Of a DNA stretch of 64,000 bases, positions 42,046-52,172 are shown piece after piece. Source of the DNA: Gordonia sediminis (GTDB lineage: Bacteria > Actinomycetota > Actinomycetes > Mycobacteriales > Mycobacteriaceae); NCBI GenBank assembly GCA_004193205.1, contig RZUM01000007.1, positions 186,001 through 250,000 on the forward strand, written 5' to 3'. The notes beneath the pieces are model-generated. The model was not told the DNA's origin. It was given only the letters and a program-made list of their open reading frames with translations, and did no database searches. Made by a program: the position numbers and the translations under genes. Numbering within the stretch: position 1 is the first letter of the stretch; each line of letters starts with the position of its first letter.

Positions 42046-44325
42046 TCAGGAGCACGTGGTGTCGCCGGCGTTGGTCACGGCGAGGTCGTTCGGCAGGTTC
42101 GACGGGTTCGTCGACTGCGGTAGCTGCGGGACCGAGATGGTGGTACCGGTGTCCGGGGCGGAGGCGAGTGTGCCATCGAAGTCGGTGCCCAGAATCACCT
42201 CGACACCGGACTTGACCGTGCGGTCGAGCTGGATCGACGCACCGGGGAACATCATCGCCAGTGTCGCCGCGGAGTCCTGCTCACCGGGGCCATAACGCAC
42301 AACGGTGTCGGCACGGTTCTCCGACGCGTCGGCCACACCGCGCACATCGAAGCCCAGCGGTGACAGCTGATCGGAGACCTCCGTCGCGACACCGCTGCGG
42401 CCCGTGCCGTTGAGGATGCGGACACCCACGTTGCCGGGAGACTGCGCGGTGGCCGTGACCCGGGTGGGAGCGGCTTCCGTCGTCGAGGTGGCTGCACTGC
42501 TGGACGACGACTGACTGCTCGACTTGCTGCTCGACGACGCCGCCGCCTTCTTGGCCTGTTCACCCGGCAGCGGTTGGTCGTCGATGATGGCGTTGAAAAT
42601 GGCGTCGATGTCGTCGGTGCGCGGGATCTCGTTGTTCATCCCGTCGGTCGACGTACCCGACGTCGGGATCGTCAGGAAGGTGACTCGCCCGGCCTCGATG
42701 CCCTGCATCGATTCGGCGAGGTCGAGCAGCGACTGGGTGTCGACGCCGTCGACGTAGCTGTACTCGATGAAGGTGTTGACGATGCTGTTGAGCTTGGTCG
42801 GGTTCGACAGCACGTTGCCCGAGAGCGTCGACCGCAGCAGCGACGACATGAACAGCTGTTGCCGCTTGATCCGTCCGTAGTCGCCGTTGCCTTCCGAGGC
42901 GATGGTGCGGGCCCGTACATAGTTGAGCGCCCGCCGCCCGGTGAGTTTCTGGGGACCCGCCTTGCGGAGGATCTGGCCGAGTTCGTAGTCGTAGAGTGGC
43001 GTCGTCGAGCACACCTCGACGCCGCCGATGGCCTTCACGACCTTCTCGAAACCGTAGAAGTCCATCGCGATGAAGTGGTTGATGTTCAGGCCGCTCATCT
43101 GGGTGATCACCGACACCAGGCATTTCGGCCCGCCGTCGGAGTACACGCTGTTGAGCTTCACCGAGTAGGCCGACGGCAGCGGATCACCGTAGGTGCCGGT
43201 GTCGTTGTCCCACGTCTGGCACTCGGGCCGGTCGACCTGCAGATCACGCGGGAAAGAGACCGCGACGACGCGGCTGCGGTTGGCCGGGACGTTGACCAGG
43301 ATGATCGTGTCGGATCGTGCGCCACCGGCGTCGGCGGTCGTGCCCGCACCGACCTTGGAGTTCATGCCGCTGCGGGTGTCGGTGCCGACGATGAGGTAGT
43401 TCTCGTCGCCGTACTGGGCTTCCTTCTTGCGGATGTTGGAGTCCTCGGGATTGACCGCGTTGATGGTCTTCCAGTTCCCGTTCCAGGACTGCAGATAACC
43501 CCACACGAATCCGGTACCCACCAGGGCCATGACACATGCGGCGGCGACGATGATCCGTCCGGTGACGGTGGCGCTGTGACTCAGTGAGCGTCGGCGCTCA
43601 GCGCGGCCGACATGGCGCCGCGGACGTGACCGCGGTGCCACGGTCTCCGACAGGTCGGGGGTCGGCTGCAGCACCGGCAGGTCGGGGGTCGGCTGCAGCA
43701 CCGGCAGGTCGGGGGTCGGCGGTGGCCCGGGCAGGTCGGGGGCCGGCGGTGGCGTCGGCATGCCGGGGCTCGGCGGCAGCGCGGGCGCTGCCGGGCCCTG
43801 ACCGCGCGATTCCTCGGTGACACGCTTACGTGTCGTGTCGTCGGACAGATCGACACCGACGTCACCGACCGGACCCGACGGCCGGACCGGCGGGATCTTC
43901 TGGGTGAGCTCGTTGTCGTTCGCCGGGCCGCCCAGATCATCGAACCGATGTACTTCGGTGGGGTTCTCGTCGGCCCGCGGTTGCGGCTGCGGCTGCGCGG
44001 GCTTGGGGGTCGGGGTCCGCCGAGGTGTCGACTTCGGTGTCGATGTCGCCTGCGGCGTCGAAGGCGCAGCGGATTCTTCGGCCTCGCCGGCCGCGTTCAT
44101 CTGCTCCATCAGCTCACGGACGGTGAGTCGGGTACGGCCCCGGACATACCGATCGGTGGCGCGCGGCTCGTGCAGTGCCCCGTGGGCGGGCGCGTCGTTG
44201 CTCGGTGCGTCACCGAACATCTCGCGGAAGTCGTGGGCACCACCCGAGCGTCGGGCGCGCCGGCTGCGACGGGGCGTGCGGCCCTCGTCGGACGGCTCGT
44301 CCGGTCCCGATGTCCTTCGACTCAA
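42046..44325 (-). CDS. LytR-CpsA-Psr (LCP) family ligase with LytR_C domain
   Basis: 759-aa protein from a TTG start at 44325 with AGGGG 8 bases upstream; a GTG at 44406 would add 27 residues that cover a strong hairpin. A cytoplasmic Pro-rich region of about 255 residues is followed by a membrane helix (IIVAAACVMALVGTGF), the LCP domain (YLIVGTDTRSG, VSFPRDLQVD, LNYVRARTIASEGNGDYGRI) and a LytR_C domain (VGVRILNGTGRSGVATEVSD). LCP enzymes attach glycopolymers such as arabinogalactan to peptidoglycan. Corresponds to Rv0822c. Confidence 0.9.
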   Translation of the reverse strand: MSRRTSGPDEPSDEGRTPRRSRRARRSGGAHDFREMFGDAPSNDAPAHGALHEPRATDRYVRGRTRLTVRELMEQMNAAGEAEESAAPSTPQATSTPKSTPRRTPTPKPAQPQPQPRADENPTEVHRFDDLGGPANDNELTQKIPPVRPSGPVGDVGVDLSDDTTRKRVTEESRGQGPAAPALPPSPGMPTPPPAPDLPGPPPTPDLPVLQPTPDLPVLQPTPDLSETVAPRSRPRRHVGRAERRRSLSHSATVTGRIIVAAACVMALVGTGFVWGYLQSWNGNWKTINAVNPEDSNIRKKEAQYGDENYLIVGTDTRSGMNSKVGAGTTADAGGARSDTIILVNVPANRSRVVAVSFPRDLQVDRPECQTWDNDTGTYGDPLPSAYSVKLNSVYSDGGPKCLVSVITQMSGLNINHFIAMDFYGFEKVVKAIGGVEVCSTTPLYDYELGQILRKAGPQKLTGRRALNYVRARTIASEGNGDYGRIKRQQLFMSSLLRSTLSGNVLSNPTKLNSIVNTFIEYSYVDGVDTQSLLDLAESMQGIEAGRVTFLTIPTSGTSTDGMNNEIPRTDDIDAIFNAIIDDQPLPGEQAKKAAASSSSKSSSQSSSSSAATSTTEAAPTRVTATAQSPGNVGVRILNGTGRSGVATEVSDQLSPLGFDVRGVADASENRADTVVRYGPGEQDSAATLAMMFPGASIQLDRTVKSGVEVILGTDFDGTLASAPDTGTTISVPQLPQSTNPSNLPNDLAVTNAGDTTCS
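43651..43755 (-). repeat. In-frame tandem repeat in the LCP Pro-rich region
   Basis: A 27-base unit occurs exactly twice (43651-43677, 43678-43704) and continues as two decayed copies to about 43755. It encodes repeats of TPDLPVLQP / PDLPGPPP in the cytoplasmic region. Length is a multiple of three, so copy-number change would keep the frame. Confidence 0.85.
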
Positions 44326-44361
44326 CTGCTGATCCCCTTGCCCTGACCCGATGAAACAAGC

Positions 44362-44385
44362 GCGCCGGGCGGGCGAGCCCGGCGC
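44362..44385 (-). promoter_or_regulatory. Hairpin upstream of the LCP gene
   Basis: 9-bp perfect stem GCGCCGGGC / GCCCGGCGC, 6-base loop, 36 bases upstream of the TTG start. Suggests this stretch is untranslated leader rather than coding. Confidence 0.4.
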
Positions 44386-44526
44386 ACCATGACGTGAGGT
44401 CCGCACTCGCAGAACCTCCGCGCCATCTTACTGATTGCACCTGAGAAGGCCTCTCAGCCGCTGTGGCTGCGGTGAATCGTTACCCAGCCGCTCGGCAGCC
44501 GAGTGGACTTCGTTACGGAAGTGGTC

Positions 44527-45690
44527 CTACCCACCCGAATGCATGATCTCGGCGCCTTCGGGGACGATGTCCTCCTCGGGGTCGTCGAGCCATCCGTCGG
44601 GCAGTGCCACCTTGGCGGGTGATCCCTGACGTCCCCGCGGTCCGTGGCCGTCGGCGGGGAACTCGGTGTGGGCGGGCAGCGTCGAGACGAGTTCGCGCAG
44701 CTCATCGACGGTGCTGACGAGCGCCAGGCGGTTGCGCAGATCCGATCCGGCGGGGAAGCCGCGCAGATACCACGCCACGTGCTTACGGATCTCGCGCATG
44801 CCCTTGTCCTCGCCGTGGTGCGCGGCCAGCAGCTCACCGTGACGGACGATGATCTGTGCGACCTCACCGAGATTGGGTGCCGCCGGTGACTCGAGGCCGT
44901 TCAACTCGGCCGAGAGTTCGGCGAACAGCCACGGCCGGCCGAGGCAGCCGCGTCCGATGACGACTCCGTCACACCCGGTGCGGCGCATCATCGCGACGGC
45001 ATCGGCCGGCTCGAAGATGTCGCCGTTGCCCAGCACCGGCACCTCGGTGACGTGTTCCTTCAGGCGGGCGATCTCGTCCCAGTCCGCGGTCCCCGAATAG
45101 CGCTGAGACGCAGTGCGTGCGTGCAGCGCGACCGCCTGCGCGCCCTCCTCCGCGGCGATGCGGCCGGCGTCGAGGTGGGTGTGGTGCTCGTCGTCGATGC
45201 CGATGCGGAATTTCACCGTCACCGGGATGTCGGTGCCCTCGGTGGCCCGCACCGCGGCGGCGACGATCCGTCGAAAGAGCTTGCGCTTGAACGGGATCGC
45301 CGATCCACCGCCCTTGCGGGTCACTTTGGGAACGGGGCAGCCGAAGTTCATGTCGATGTGGTCGGCGAGGTCCTCGTCGACGATCATCTTGGCCGCGGCG
45401 TAGGTGTTCTCCGGGTCGACGGTGTAGAGCTGCATCGACCGCGGGTTCTCGTCGGGGCCGAAGGTCGTCATGTGCATCGTCACCGGATGGCGTTCGACCA
45501 GCGCACGCGCGGTCACCATCTCGCAGACGTACAGGCCAGACACGGTTCCGGTGCGTTCGAGTTCTAGTTCGCGGCACAGGGTGCGGAACGCGACGTTCGT
45601 GACACCGGCCATCGGTGCCAGTACCACCGGACTGCCCAGTTCGATCGAGCCGATCCGCAGCGCTCCGGGCGTGAGGCTCGCAGGCGACAA
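44527..45690 (-). CDS. dusB: tRNA-dihydrouridine synthase DusB
   Basis: 387-aa flavin enzyme reducing uridine in tRNA D-loops. N-terminal FMN-binding motif VVLAPMAGVTNVAFR, catalytic Cys in MNFGCPVPKVTRKGGGSA, and FMN phosphate-binding VLGNGDIFEPADA and GVVIGRGCLGRPW. TTG start; no better start was found. Counterpart of Rv0823c. The C-terminal acidic tail is longer than in E. coli Dus proteins. Confidence 0.95.
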   Translation of the reverse strand: MSPASLTPGALRIGSIELGSPVVLAPMAGVTNVAFRTLCRELELERTGTVSGLYVCEMVTARALVERHPVTMHMTTFGPDENPRSMQLYTVDPENTYAAAKMIVDEDLADHIDMNFGCPVPKVTRKGGGSAIPFKRKLFRRIVAAAVRATEGTDIPVTVKFRIGIDDEHHTHLDAGRIAAEEGAQAVALHARTASQRYSGTADWDEIARLKEHVTEVPVLGNGDIFEPADAVAMMRRTGCDGVVIGRGCLGRPWLFAELSAELNGLESPAAPNLGEVAQIIVRHGELLAAHHGEDKGMREIRKHVAWYLRGFPAGSDLRNRLALVSTVDELRELVSTLPAHTEFPADGHGPRGRQGSPAKVALPDGWLDDPEEDIVPEGAEIMHSGG

Positions 45691-45749
45691 CGAACCGGCG
45701 CCCTCGGATAAAGCTGAGGGCGCCGGTCCGCTGGGATCCAGGACGGTGC

Positions 45750-46742
45750 TCAGGATGCCTGCTGCTCCCGCTTTTTGGCTTCGCGGGCGAGCGAGCGGTC
45801 ACGCATCTCCTCGAAGCGGATGGTGTCCTTCTCGAGCTGCTCGAGGAAGGCGGCGAGCTCCTCACGGGTCTTCTCACCCTCGGCGCTGAAGTCGTCGCGC
45901 TCGAAGACATTCCACTTGCGCAGGACTGGCATGATGACCTCTTCGAGGTGCTGGCGCAGGTCGTAGATGCCGTGCTTGGCCATCAGGACGCCGTTGCGCC
46001 GGAAGTTCGGCATACCGGCACCGGGCATCTGGAAGTTGACCACGATATCGGTCACCGCGCGCAGTGTCTGGTCGGGGGAGATGTCCATTCCCGCGCCGCA
46101 GATGTTGCGGTAGAAGATCATGTGCAGGTTCTCGTCGGCGGCGATGCGCTGCAGCATCCGGTCGGCGATGGGATCGTTGCATGCCTTACCGGTGTTGCGG
46201 TGGCTCACGCGGGTGGCCAGCTCCTGGAAGGTCACGTACGCGACGGAGTGCAGAATGCCGAGTTCGTCGGCGTGCTCCTCGAGTTCTTCGGCACGTCCCG
46301 CGGCCGCCAGCATCGGGTCGTAGCCGTTGGTCATGTGGATCATCCGCGCCTCTTCGAGCGCCACGGGATCGACACCACGGGTGACGACCAGGTAGTCGCG
46401 CATCACGATGCCGTGGCGGTTCTCCTCGGCGGTCCAGCGGCCGACCCAGTGGCCCCAGGCCGAGTCCATCGAGAAGTTGTCGGCGATGACCCGGTGATAC
46501 GACGGCAGGTTGTCCTCGGTCAGGAGGTTGGTGACCATGGAGGCCTTGGCGACCTCGTCGAGATGCGACTGCTCGGGGTCGTAGTCGACGCCGCCGAGCG
46601 CGGCGAAGTTGCGGCCCTCATCCCACGGGATGTAATCGTGCGGATTCCAGTCCTTGGCGATCTTGAGGTGGCGATTGACGTTCTCTTCGGCGACGGGCGC
46701 CAGCTCCTTGAGAAGCTCGAGTTGGGTCAGCTCGCGTGCCAT
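45750..46742 (-). CDS. Acyl-ACP desaturase (DesA1 type)
   Basis: 330-aa diiron acyl-carrier-protein desaturase. Iron ligands: ENRH in RWTAEENRHGIVMRDYL and ENLH in AADENLHMIFY. The ATG at 46742 follows GGAGGAA and removes an upstream spurious extension. DesA1 homologs introduce double bonds in mycolic acid precursors and are essential in mycobacteria; this is the gene after dusB there too (Rv0824c). Confidence 0.92.
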   Translation of the reverse strand: MARELTQLELLKELAPVAEENVNRHLKIAKDWNPHDYIPWDEGRNFAALGGVDYDPEQSHLDEVAKASMVTNLLTEDNLPSYHRVIADNFSMDSAWGHWVGRWTAEENRHGIVMRDYLVVTRGVDPVALEEARMIHMTNGYDPMLAAAGRAEELEEHADELGILHSVAYVTFQELATRVSHRNTGKACNDPIADRMLQRIAADENLHMIFYRNICGAGMDISPDQTLRAVTDIVVNFQMPGAGMPNFRRNGVLMAKHGIYDLRQHLEEVIMPVLRKWNVFERDDFSAEGEKTREELAAFLEQLEKDTIRFEEMRDRSLAREAKKREQQAS

Positions 46743-46931
46743 AGATGTTCCTCCGCACAGTGGTCTGCAGTCATGCCTGTCCGGACTCGGTGCGTGACGG
46801 GCATGGGTGATCAGTGGTTCAGGGTACGGCACCTGGGTGTATGGGCCCAAGTTCGTACCTACGCCATCGTAACCACGACGATTCCCCGTCACGCCCGCTC
46901 ATGTGCTGTCGGTCACTGCACGTGGGAGGCG

Positions 46932-47441
46932 TCAACGCCGTGCGAACGCGGCTCCGTCGGTGGCCATCCATCGGGCCGCGTCGGCGTCAAGAGTACCGAG
47001 TGCGGCCGCTTTTGCGCACCACTTCGCCGCGGCATGTCCGAACTCCAGCGGGTTGTAGACGTCCTCCTCGCGACTCCACAGGCCGTCGCCGGCATAGGTG
47101 AGGATCGTGATGTTGGTGGCGGTGATGTGAGATCCGTCACCCGGATCGCGCATCGGGTTGTCGACCTCGCAGATCACGCGGGCCGTCGGGGCGTCAACGA
47201 CGTGCCACAGTGCCGGGAAGCCGGTCATGTGGCTGCCGGGGAACGTCGTCATCGTCTTCCGGATCCAGCTGCGGATCTCTTCACGGCCGGACATCGTCCC
47301 CAGCGCGTGTTCGATGTAGTCGGCGTCGAGGGTGAACATGTTCGCGAACCGGTCCCAGTCACGGCTGATCGAGATCTCGGCGACGGTGGTCTGGAAGTCG
47401 GCGAATGCGGCATCGAGCTCGGCGTGTGTGAAGGTGCACAT
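46932..47441 (-). CDS. SnoaL/NTF2-like protein
   Basis: 169-aa protein with the cone-fold pattern of NTF2-like enzymes: FADFQTTVAEISISRDWDRF, FTLDADYIEHALGTMSGREE and the beta-sheet ICEVDNPMRDP. These can be isomerases, dehydratases or lipid-related; substrate unknown. Ends with NPLEFGHAAAKWCAKA. Divergent from the WS/DGAT gene, 83 bp apart. Confidence 0.75.
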   Translation of the reverse strand: MCTFTHAELDAAFADFQTTVAEISISRDWDRFANMFTLDADYIEHALGTMSGREEIRSWIRKTMTTFPGSHMTGFPALWHVVDAPTARVICEVDNPMRDPGDGSHITATNITILTYAGDGLWSREEDVYNPLEFGHAAAKWCAKAAALGTLDADAARWMATDGAAFARR

Positions 47442-47524
47442 CGAGTGTCGAGACTACGGGAACCTGTTCTAATCTTGATGGTCGGCGGGGCAATCCGTCC
47501 CGGGGGGAATGAGGTGGTGATCTT

Positions 47525-48925
47525 ATGCAGCGGCTCAGCGGTTTGGATGCGTCGTTTCTGTATCTGGAGACGCGATCACAGTTGATGCACGTCATCGGGC
47601 TCATGGAGATCGATCCGAGCACGATGCCGGGCGGATACGGCTTCACCAAACTCCGCGATGAACTCGAACGCCGAATCGCGGCGCTGCCGACGTTCCGTCG
47701 CAAGCTGGACAATTCGATGCTCAACATCGACCACCCGGTGTGGATCGAGGACACCGACTTCGACATCGAACGCCACGTCCACCGAGTTGGTGTCCCCGCT
47801 CCCGGCGGTGCGGTCGAGCTGGCGGAGCTCTGCGGTCACCTTGCCGGGCAGACCCTCGACCGCGGCAAACCGCTGTGGGAGCTCTGGGTCATCGAGGGGC
47901 TGGCCGACGGCAAGGTCGCGGCGATGCTGCGCATGCACCACGCCGGCGTCGACGGTGTGACCAGCGCCGAGATGCTGGCCCAGTTGTGCACGATCACACC
48001 GGAGTCACCCGAACTCGATCCCGACCAGATCCGGCAGACCGCCGGCGCGACGTCGCGCACCACGATGGCGGTCACCGGGGCGCTCAACTACATCGTCCAG
48101 CGTCCGATCGCGATGGCCAAGCTGCTCCCCAATACCGTGGGCATCCCGATCGGCTGGTTCCGGCGGTCCCGGTCCGACACCGCGATGCCCGCGCCGTTCC
48201 AGGCGCCGCGGACCCGGTTCAACGCGCCGATCACCCCGCACCGCTCGATCGCGCTCACCCAGCTCTCGCTCGACGACATCAAGCGGGTGAAGAATCGTTT
48301 CGGCGTGAAGATCAACGACGTGGTGCTGGCCATGACCGGCGGAGCGCTGCGTTCCTACCTCGGCGGCCACGGTGAACTGCCATCGCAACCGCTGGTCGCG
48401 ATGGTGCCGGTGTCCGTGCACGGTGCCGACGAGAGTTCGCTCGTCACCGGCGGCACCAACAAGGTGACCGGGATGTTCACCCTGCTGCCGACGAATGTCG
48501 ACGACCCGGTCGAGCGGCTGGAGAAGGCGGGCGAAATGTCCCGCAAGTCCAAGGAGCATCACGGCGAGATCGACGCGAACATGCTGCGCGCGTGGGCGCA
48601 GTTCGCGCCGGGCACCACACTGGCGACGATGATGAAGGTCTACGGCGACAGACGGTTGTCGATGATGCATCCGCCGGTCTTCAATGTCACAGTCTCGAAC
48701 GTCGCCGGCCCCGACTTCCCGTTGTACTTCCTGGGTGCGCGGGTCACCGCGGTGTATCCGCTGGGGCCGATCTTCCACGGGCTGGGGCTCAACATCACCG
48801 TGTTCTCCGCCGACGGGCACCTCAACGTCGGCATCCTCGCGTGCACCGATCAGGCTCCTGATGTCTGGGGGATCGCGCACGCCTTCGACGAGCAGCTCAA
48901 GCAGCTTCTCGAGCGCTGCGGGTAG
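47525..48925 (+). CDS. Wax ester synthase/diacylglycerol acyltransferase
   Basis: 466-aa WS/DGAT (Tgs family), which makes storage triacylglycerol or wax esters from acyl-CoA. Active-site motif HHxxxDG as MRMHHAGVDGVTSA; N-terminal MQRLSGLDASFLYLETR and the C-terminal SNVAGPDFPLYFLGA are standard. TAATCT at 47470-47475 is a possible -10. Mycolata hold many paralogs, so no specific symbol. Confidence 0.93.
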   Translation: MQRLSGLDASFLYLETRSQLMHVIGLMEIDPSTMPGGYGFTKLRDELERRIAALPTFRRKLDNSMLNIDHPVWIEDTDFDIERHVHRVGVPAPGGAVELAELCGHLAGQTLDRGKPLWELWVIEGLADGKVAAMLRMHHAGVDGVTSAEMLAQLCTITPESPELDPDQIRQTAGATSRTTMAVTGALNYIVQRPIAMAKLLPNTVGIPIGWFRRSRSDTAMPAPFQAPRTRFNAPITPHRSIALTQLSLDDIKRVKNRFGVKINDVVLAMTGGALRSYLGGHGELPSQPLVAMVPVSVHGADESSLVTGGTNKVTGMFTLLPTNVDDPVERLEKAGEMSRKSKEHHGEIDANMLRAWAQFAPGTTLATMMKVYGDRRLSMMHPPVFNVTVSNVAGPDFPLYFLGARVTAVYPLGPIFHGLGLNITVFSADGHLNVGILACTDQAPDVWGIAHAFDEQLKQLLERCG

Positions 48926-48942
48926 GCCTCCGCCCGATTGGG

Positions 48943-50958
48943 CTACAGGGCGTCGAGCCAGATCGCGGGGCTGGCGTCGCTGGGGGAGCGCCAGTCGCCG
49001 CGCGGTGAGAGGGAACCACCCGAACCGATCTTCGGGCCATTCGGCATCGCCGTCCGTTTGAACTGATTGGTCATGAACCGCTTCAGGAACACCCCGAGCC
49101 AGTGTTCGATGACGGTGGCGTCGTACTCGTTGCGGCGTTCCGCGGCGATCATGTCCGACCACACGCCGTGCTCACGGTCGCCCCACGCCTGCGAGGCGAG
49201 ATAGGCGACCTTGGCCGGCCGGTAGCCGTAGCGGGTGACGTAATACAGGAAGAAGTCGTGCAGCTCATATGGTCCGACGGTGTCCTCGGTGCTCTGCACC
49301 ACCCCGTCCTCACCGGGCGGGACCAGCTCCGGGGTGATCACGTCGTCGAGGATCTCCGCGAGCACGTCGGTCGTCACCTGCGAGTAGGCGCTGGTCGTGA
49401 TCATCCACCGGATCAGATGCTGGATCAGGGTTTTCGGCACCGACGAGTTCACGTTGTAGTGCGACATCTGATCGCCGACACCGTAGGTGCACCAGCCCAG
49501 CGCCAGTTCGGACAGGTCACCGGTGCCCAGCACGATGGCGCCGTGCTGGTTGGCGAGGCGGAACAGATGCGACGTGCGTTCGCCGGCCTGGACGTTCTCG
49601 AAGGTGATGTCGTAGAGCGCCTCGCCGGCGGTGTAGGCATGGCCGAGGTCTGCCAGCATCTGCTCACACGACGGCCGGATGTCGAGCTCGGTGCCGGATA
49701 CCCCGAGTGAATCCATCAAGACGTGCGCGCGCCGCAGTGTGGCCGAACCGGTGGCGAAACCGGGCATGGTGTAGGCGAGGATGTTCTCCCGCGGCAGGCC
49801 GAGGCGGTCGAAGGTGTCGACGGCGACGAGCAGCGCCAGCGTCGAGTCCAGACCACCGGACACGCCGATGACGATCTTGCGGATACCGGTGGAGCGCAGC
49901 CGCGCGGCTAGGCCCTGCACCTGGATGTTGCCGACTTCGCGGCATCGGGCGTCGCGGTCGGCGGAACCGGCCGGCACGAACGGGAAGCGGGGGACCTCAC
50001 GACGCAGCTCGTCGTCGACGTCGTCGGTGTGTCCGATCTGGAACCGAATGCGGCGCAACGGTTTCAGGTCACCGGCAAAGTCGCCGGCCTGATCGCGGAG
50101 GCTGATCATCCGCATCCGCTCCTGGCGGAGCCGGTCGAGGTCGATGTCGGCGGTGATGGTCTGGTCGGTCATCGCGAACTGGTCGGAGCGGGCCAGCAGG
50201 GTGCCGTTCTCGGAGATCAACGCGTCGCCGTCCCACGCGAGGTCGGTGGTCGACTCGCCGAATCCGGCCGCCACATAGACATGCGCGGCCACACATCGCG
50301 CGGAGTGGCTCGTCGACAGCGACCTCCGGTAGGCCTCCTTGCCGACGGTGACCGGACTGCCGGACAGGTTGACCAGCACCGTCGCGCCCGCGAGCGAGGC
50401 CCAGGTGCTCGGCGGGATCGGCACCCATCCGTCCTCGCAGATCTCCACGTGCACCGCGAAGCCCGGCAGATCGGTGGCCTCGAAGATGAGGTCGGCGCCG
50501 AACGGCACCTCGACACCCAGCACGGTGGCCGTGGTGACCGTCGCGTCGCGGGCGGCCGAGAAGTACCGCTGCTCGTAGAACTCGCGATAGTTCGGCAAAT
50601 ACGACTTGGGCACCACCCCGAGGATCTGCCCGTCCTGGATCACCGCGGCACAGTTGAACAGCCCGTCGCCGATCACGAGCGGTAGCCCGACCGCCACGAG
50701 CGGCCGCAGACCCTTGGTGGCCTCGACGACGATCGCCAACCCGGCCAGGCAGGCGTCGAGCACGGCGTCTTGCTGGACCAGGTCGTCGATCGAGTAGCCG
50801 CACAACCCCAGTTCGGGGAAGACGACCAGTGCGGCACCATCGTCGGCGGCATCGCGCAGCAGCGGGATCATCCGTTCGGCGTTGCCGACCGGGTCGACGA
50901 TCGACACGACCGGCACCGCCCCGGTCACCCGCGCAAAACCGTGCTCGTAGACAGACAC
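48943..50958 (-). CDS. nadE: Glutamine-dependent NAD+ synthetase
   Basis: 671-aa two-domain NadE. N-terminal nitrilase-type glutaminase with Glu ([10 protein letters not shown]), Lys ([14 protein letters not shown]) and Cys ([11 protein letters not shown]) catalytic triad; C-terminal synthetase with the P-loop [17 protein letters not shown]. Converts nicotinate adenine dinucleotide plus glutamine and ATP to NAD+. GTG start with CAGGGGG upstream. Ends 17 bp from the convergent WS/DGAT gene. Confidence 0.96.
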   Translation of the reverse strand: MSVYEHGFARVTGAVPVVSIVDPVGNAERMIPLLRDAADDGAALVVFPELGLCGYSIDDLVQQDAVLDACLAGLAIVVEATKGLRPLVAVGLPLVIGDGLFNCAAVIQDGQILGVVPKSYLPNYREFYEQRYFSAARDATVTTATVLGVEVPFGADLIFEATDLPGFAVHVEICEDGWVPIPPSTWASLAGATVLVNLSGSPVTVGKEAYRRSLSTSHSARCVAAHVYVAAGFGESTTDLAWDGDALISENGTLLARSDQFAMTDQTITADIDLDRLRQERMRMISLRDQAGDFAGDLKPLRRIRFQIGHTDDVDDELRREVPRFPFVPAGSADRDARCREVGNIQVQGLAARLRSTGIRKIVIGVSGGLDSTLALLVAVDTFDRLGLPRENILAYTMPGFATGSATLRRAHVLMDSLGVSGTELDIRPSCEQMLADLGHAYTAGEALYDITFENVQAGERTSHLFRLANQHGAIVLGTGDLSELALGWCTYGVGDQMSHYNVNSSVPKTLIQHLIRWMITTSAYSQVTTDVLAEILDDVITPELVPPGEDGVVQSTEDTVGPYELHDFFLYYVTRYGYRPAKVAYLASQAWGDREHGVWSDMIAAERRNEYDATVIEHWLGVFLKRFMTNQFKRTAMPNGPKIGSGGSLSPRGDWRSPSDASPAIWLDAL

Positions 50959-50985
50959 CCCCTGAGACTAACGGCAGACCAACGG

Positions 50986-52143
50986 TCAGAGTCCGAGGTC
51001 CTTCGCGATGATCGTCTTCATCACCTCGCTCGTGCCGCCGTAGATCCGCGACACGCGGGTGTCGGCGTACAGACGTGCAATGGGGTATTCGAGGACGTAG
51101 CCGTAGCCGCCGTGCAGCTGCAGGCATTTGTCGATGACCCGGCCGGCGGTCTCGGTGGCGAACAGTTTCACCCGCGCAGCGTCGGGAACGGTGAGGTCGC
51201 CGGCGTTGTGCAGTTCCAGGGCACGGTCGACGAACTGCCGGATGGCCTCGACGTCGGCGGAGCACTCTGCGAGCACGAACTTGGTGTTCTGGAACGACGC
51301 CACCGGTTTGCCGAAGACATCACGCTCCTTCGTGTACGCCAACGCATGCTGGAGGGCCGCGGCCGCGGTCGCCGACGCCCCGATCGCGATGGTGAGGCGT
51401 TCCTGCGCGAGATTGTGTGTGAGGTAGGAGAAGCCGGCACCCTCCTCGCCGAGGCGGTCCTCGACGGGCACCTTCACCGAGCTGAACGACAACTCGGCGG
51501 TGTCGGAGGCCTTGAGGCCGATCTTCTCCAACTTACGGCCGACGGCGAACCCCTCCGACGTGGTGTCGACGACAAGGATCGACAAGCCTGCGCGCCGGTT
51601 ATCGGCGTCGAAGGCGGAAGTGCGGCACACCACCAGGACCCGGTCGGCCAGTGCACCACCGGTGATGAAGGTCTTGGCGCCGTCGAGGACGTAGTGGCTG
51701 CCGTCGGAGGAGAGCTTCGCGGTGGTGGAGATGTTCGCGAGGTCCGATCCGGTGCCGGGTTCGGTCATGGCGATCGCGAACATGATGTCGCCGGAACAGA
51801 ATCCGGGCAGCCAGCGCTGCTTCTGCTCTTCGGAGGCGTATTCCATCAGGTAGGGCAGGATCAGGTTGGTGTGCACCGAATAGCTGCCGAAGCTGACCCC
51901 GGCCGCCGACGTCTCCTCGGCGATCACCATCGAATAGGTGAAATCCTTTGTACCGCCGCCTCCGTACTCCTCGGGGGCCTCGATGCCCAGGACCCCGAGT
52001 TCACCGAGCCGGTTGTAGAACTCGCGCGGCGGATGGCCCTGATGACACCAGTCGTCGTACTGCGGGGCGACCTCCTTGGCGATGAAGTCGCGGATCGTCT
52101 TGCGGAAGGTTTCGTGATCTTCGGTGAACACTGTGCGCTGCAT
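50986..52143 (-). CDS. Acyl-CoA dehydrogenase, long-chain/isovaleryl type
   Basis: 385-aa ACAD. FAD/substrate regions: FAIAMTEPGTGSDLANISTT and IHGGYGY-like LQLHGGYGYVLEYPIARLYA. The motif where many ACADs have YEG is YGG (RIYGGTSEVMK), as in the LCAD/IVD branch. In that branch the catalytic Glu lies in helix G, but the aligned residue here is Gln265 (ALQHALAYTKER). Dehydrogenation may therefore be altered. 27 bases downstream of the next ACAD gene and probably co-transcribed with it. Confidence 0.88.
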   Translation of the reverse strand: MQRTVFTEDHETFRKTIRDFIAKEVAPQYDDWCHQGHPPREFYNRLGELGVLGIEAPEEYGGGGTKDFTYSMVIAEETSAAGVSFGSYSVHTNLILPYLMEYASEEQKQRWLPGFCSGDIMFAIAMTEPGTGSDLANISTTAKLSSDGSHYVLDGAKTFITGGALADRVLVVCRTSAFDADNRRAGLSILVVDTTSEGFAVGRKLEKIGLKASDTAELSFSSVKVPVEDRLGEEGAGFSYLTHNLAQERLTIAIGASATAAAALQHALAYTKERDVFGKPVASFQNTKFVLAECSADVEAIRQFVDRALELHNAGDLTVPDAARVKLFATETAGRVIDKCLQLHGGYGYVLEYPIARLYADTRVSRIYGGTSEVMKTIIAKDLGL

Positions 52144-52172
52144 GTGAATTCCCCTCGCTGTGACTGGTCGGG

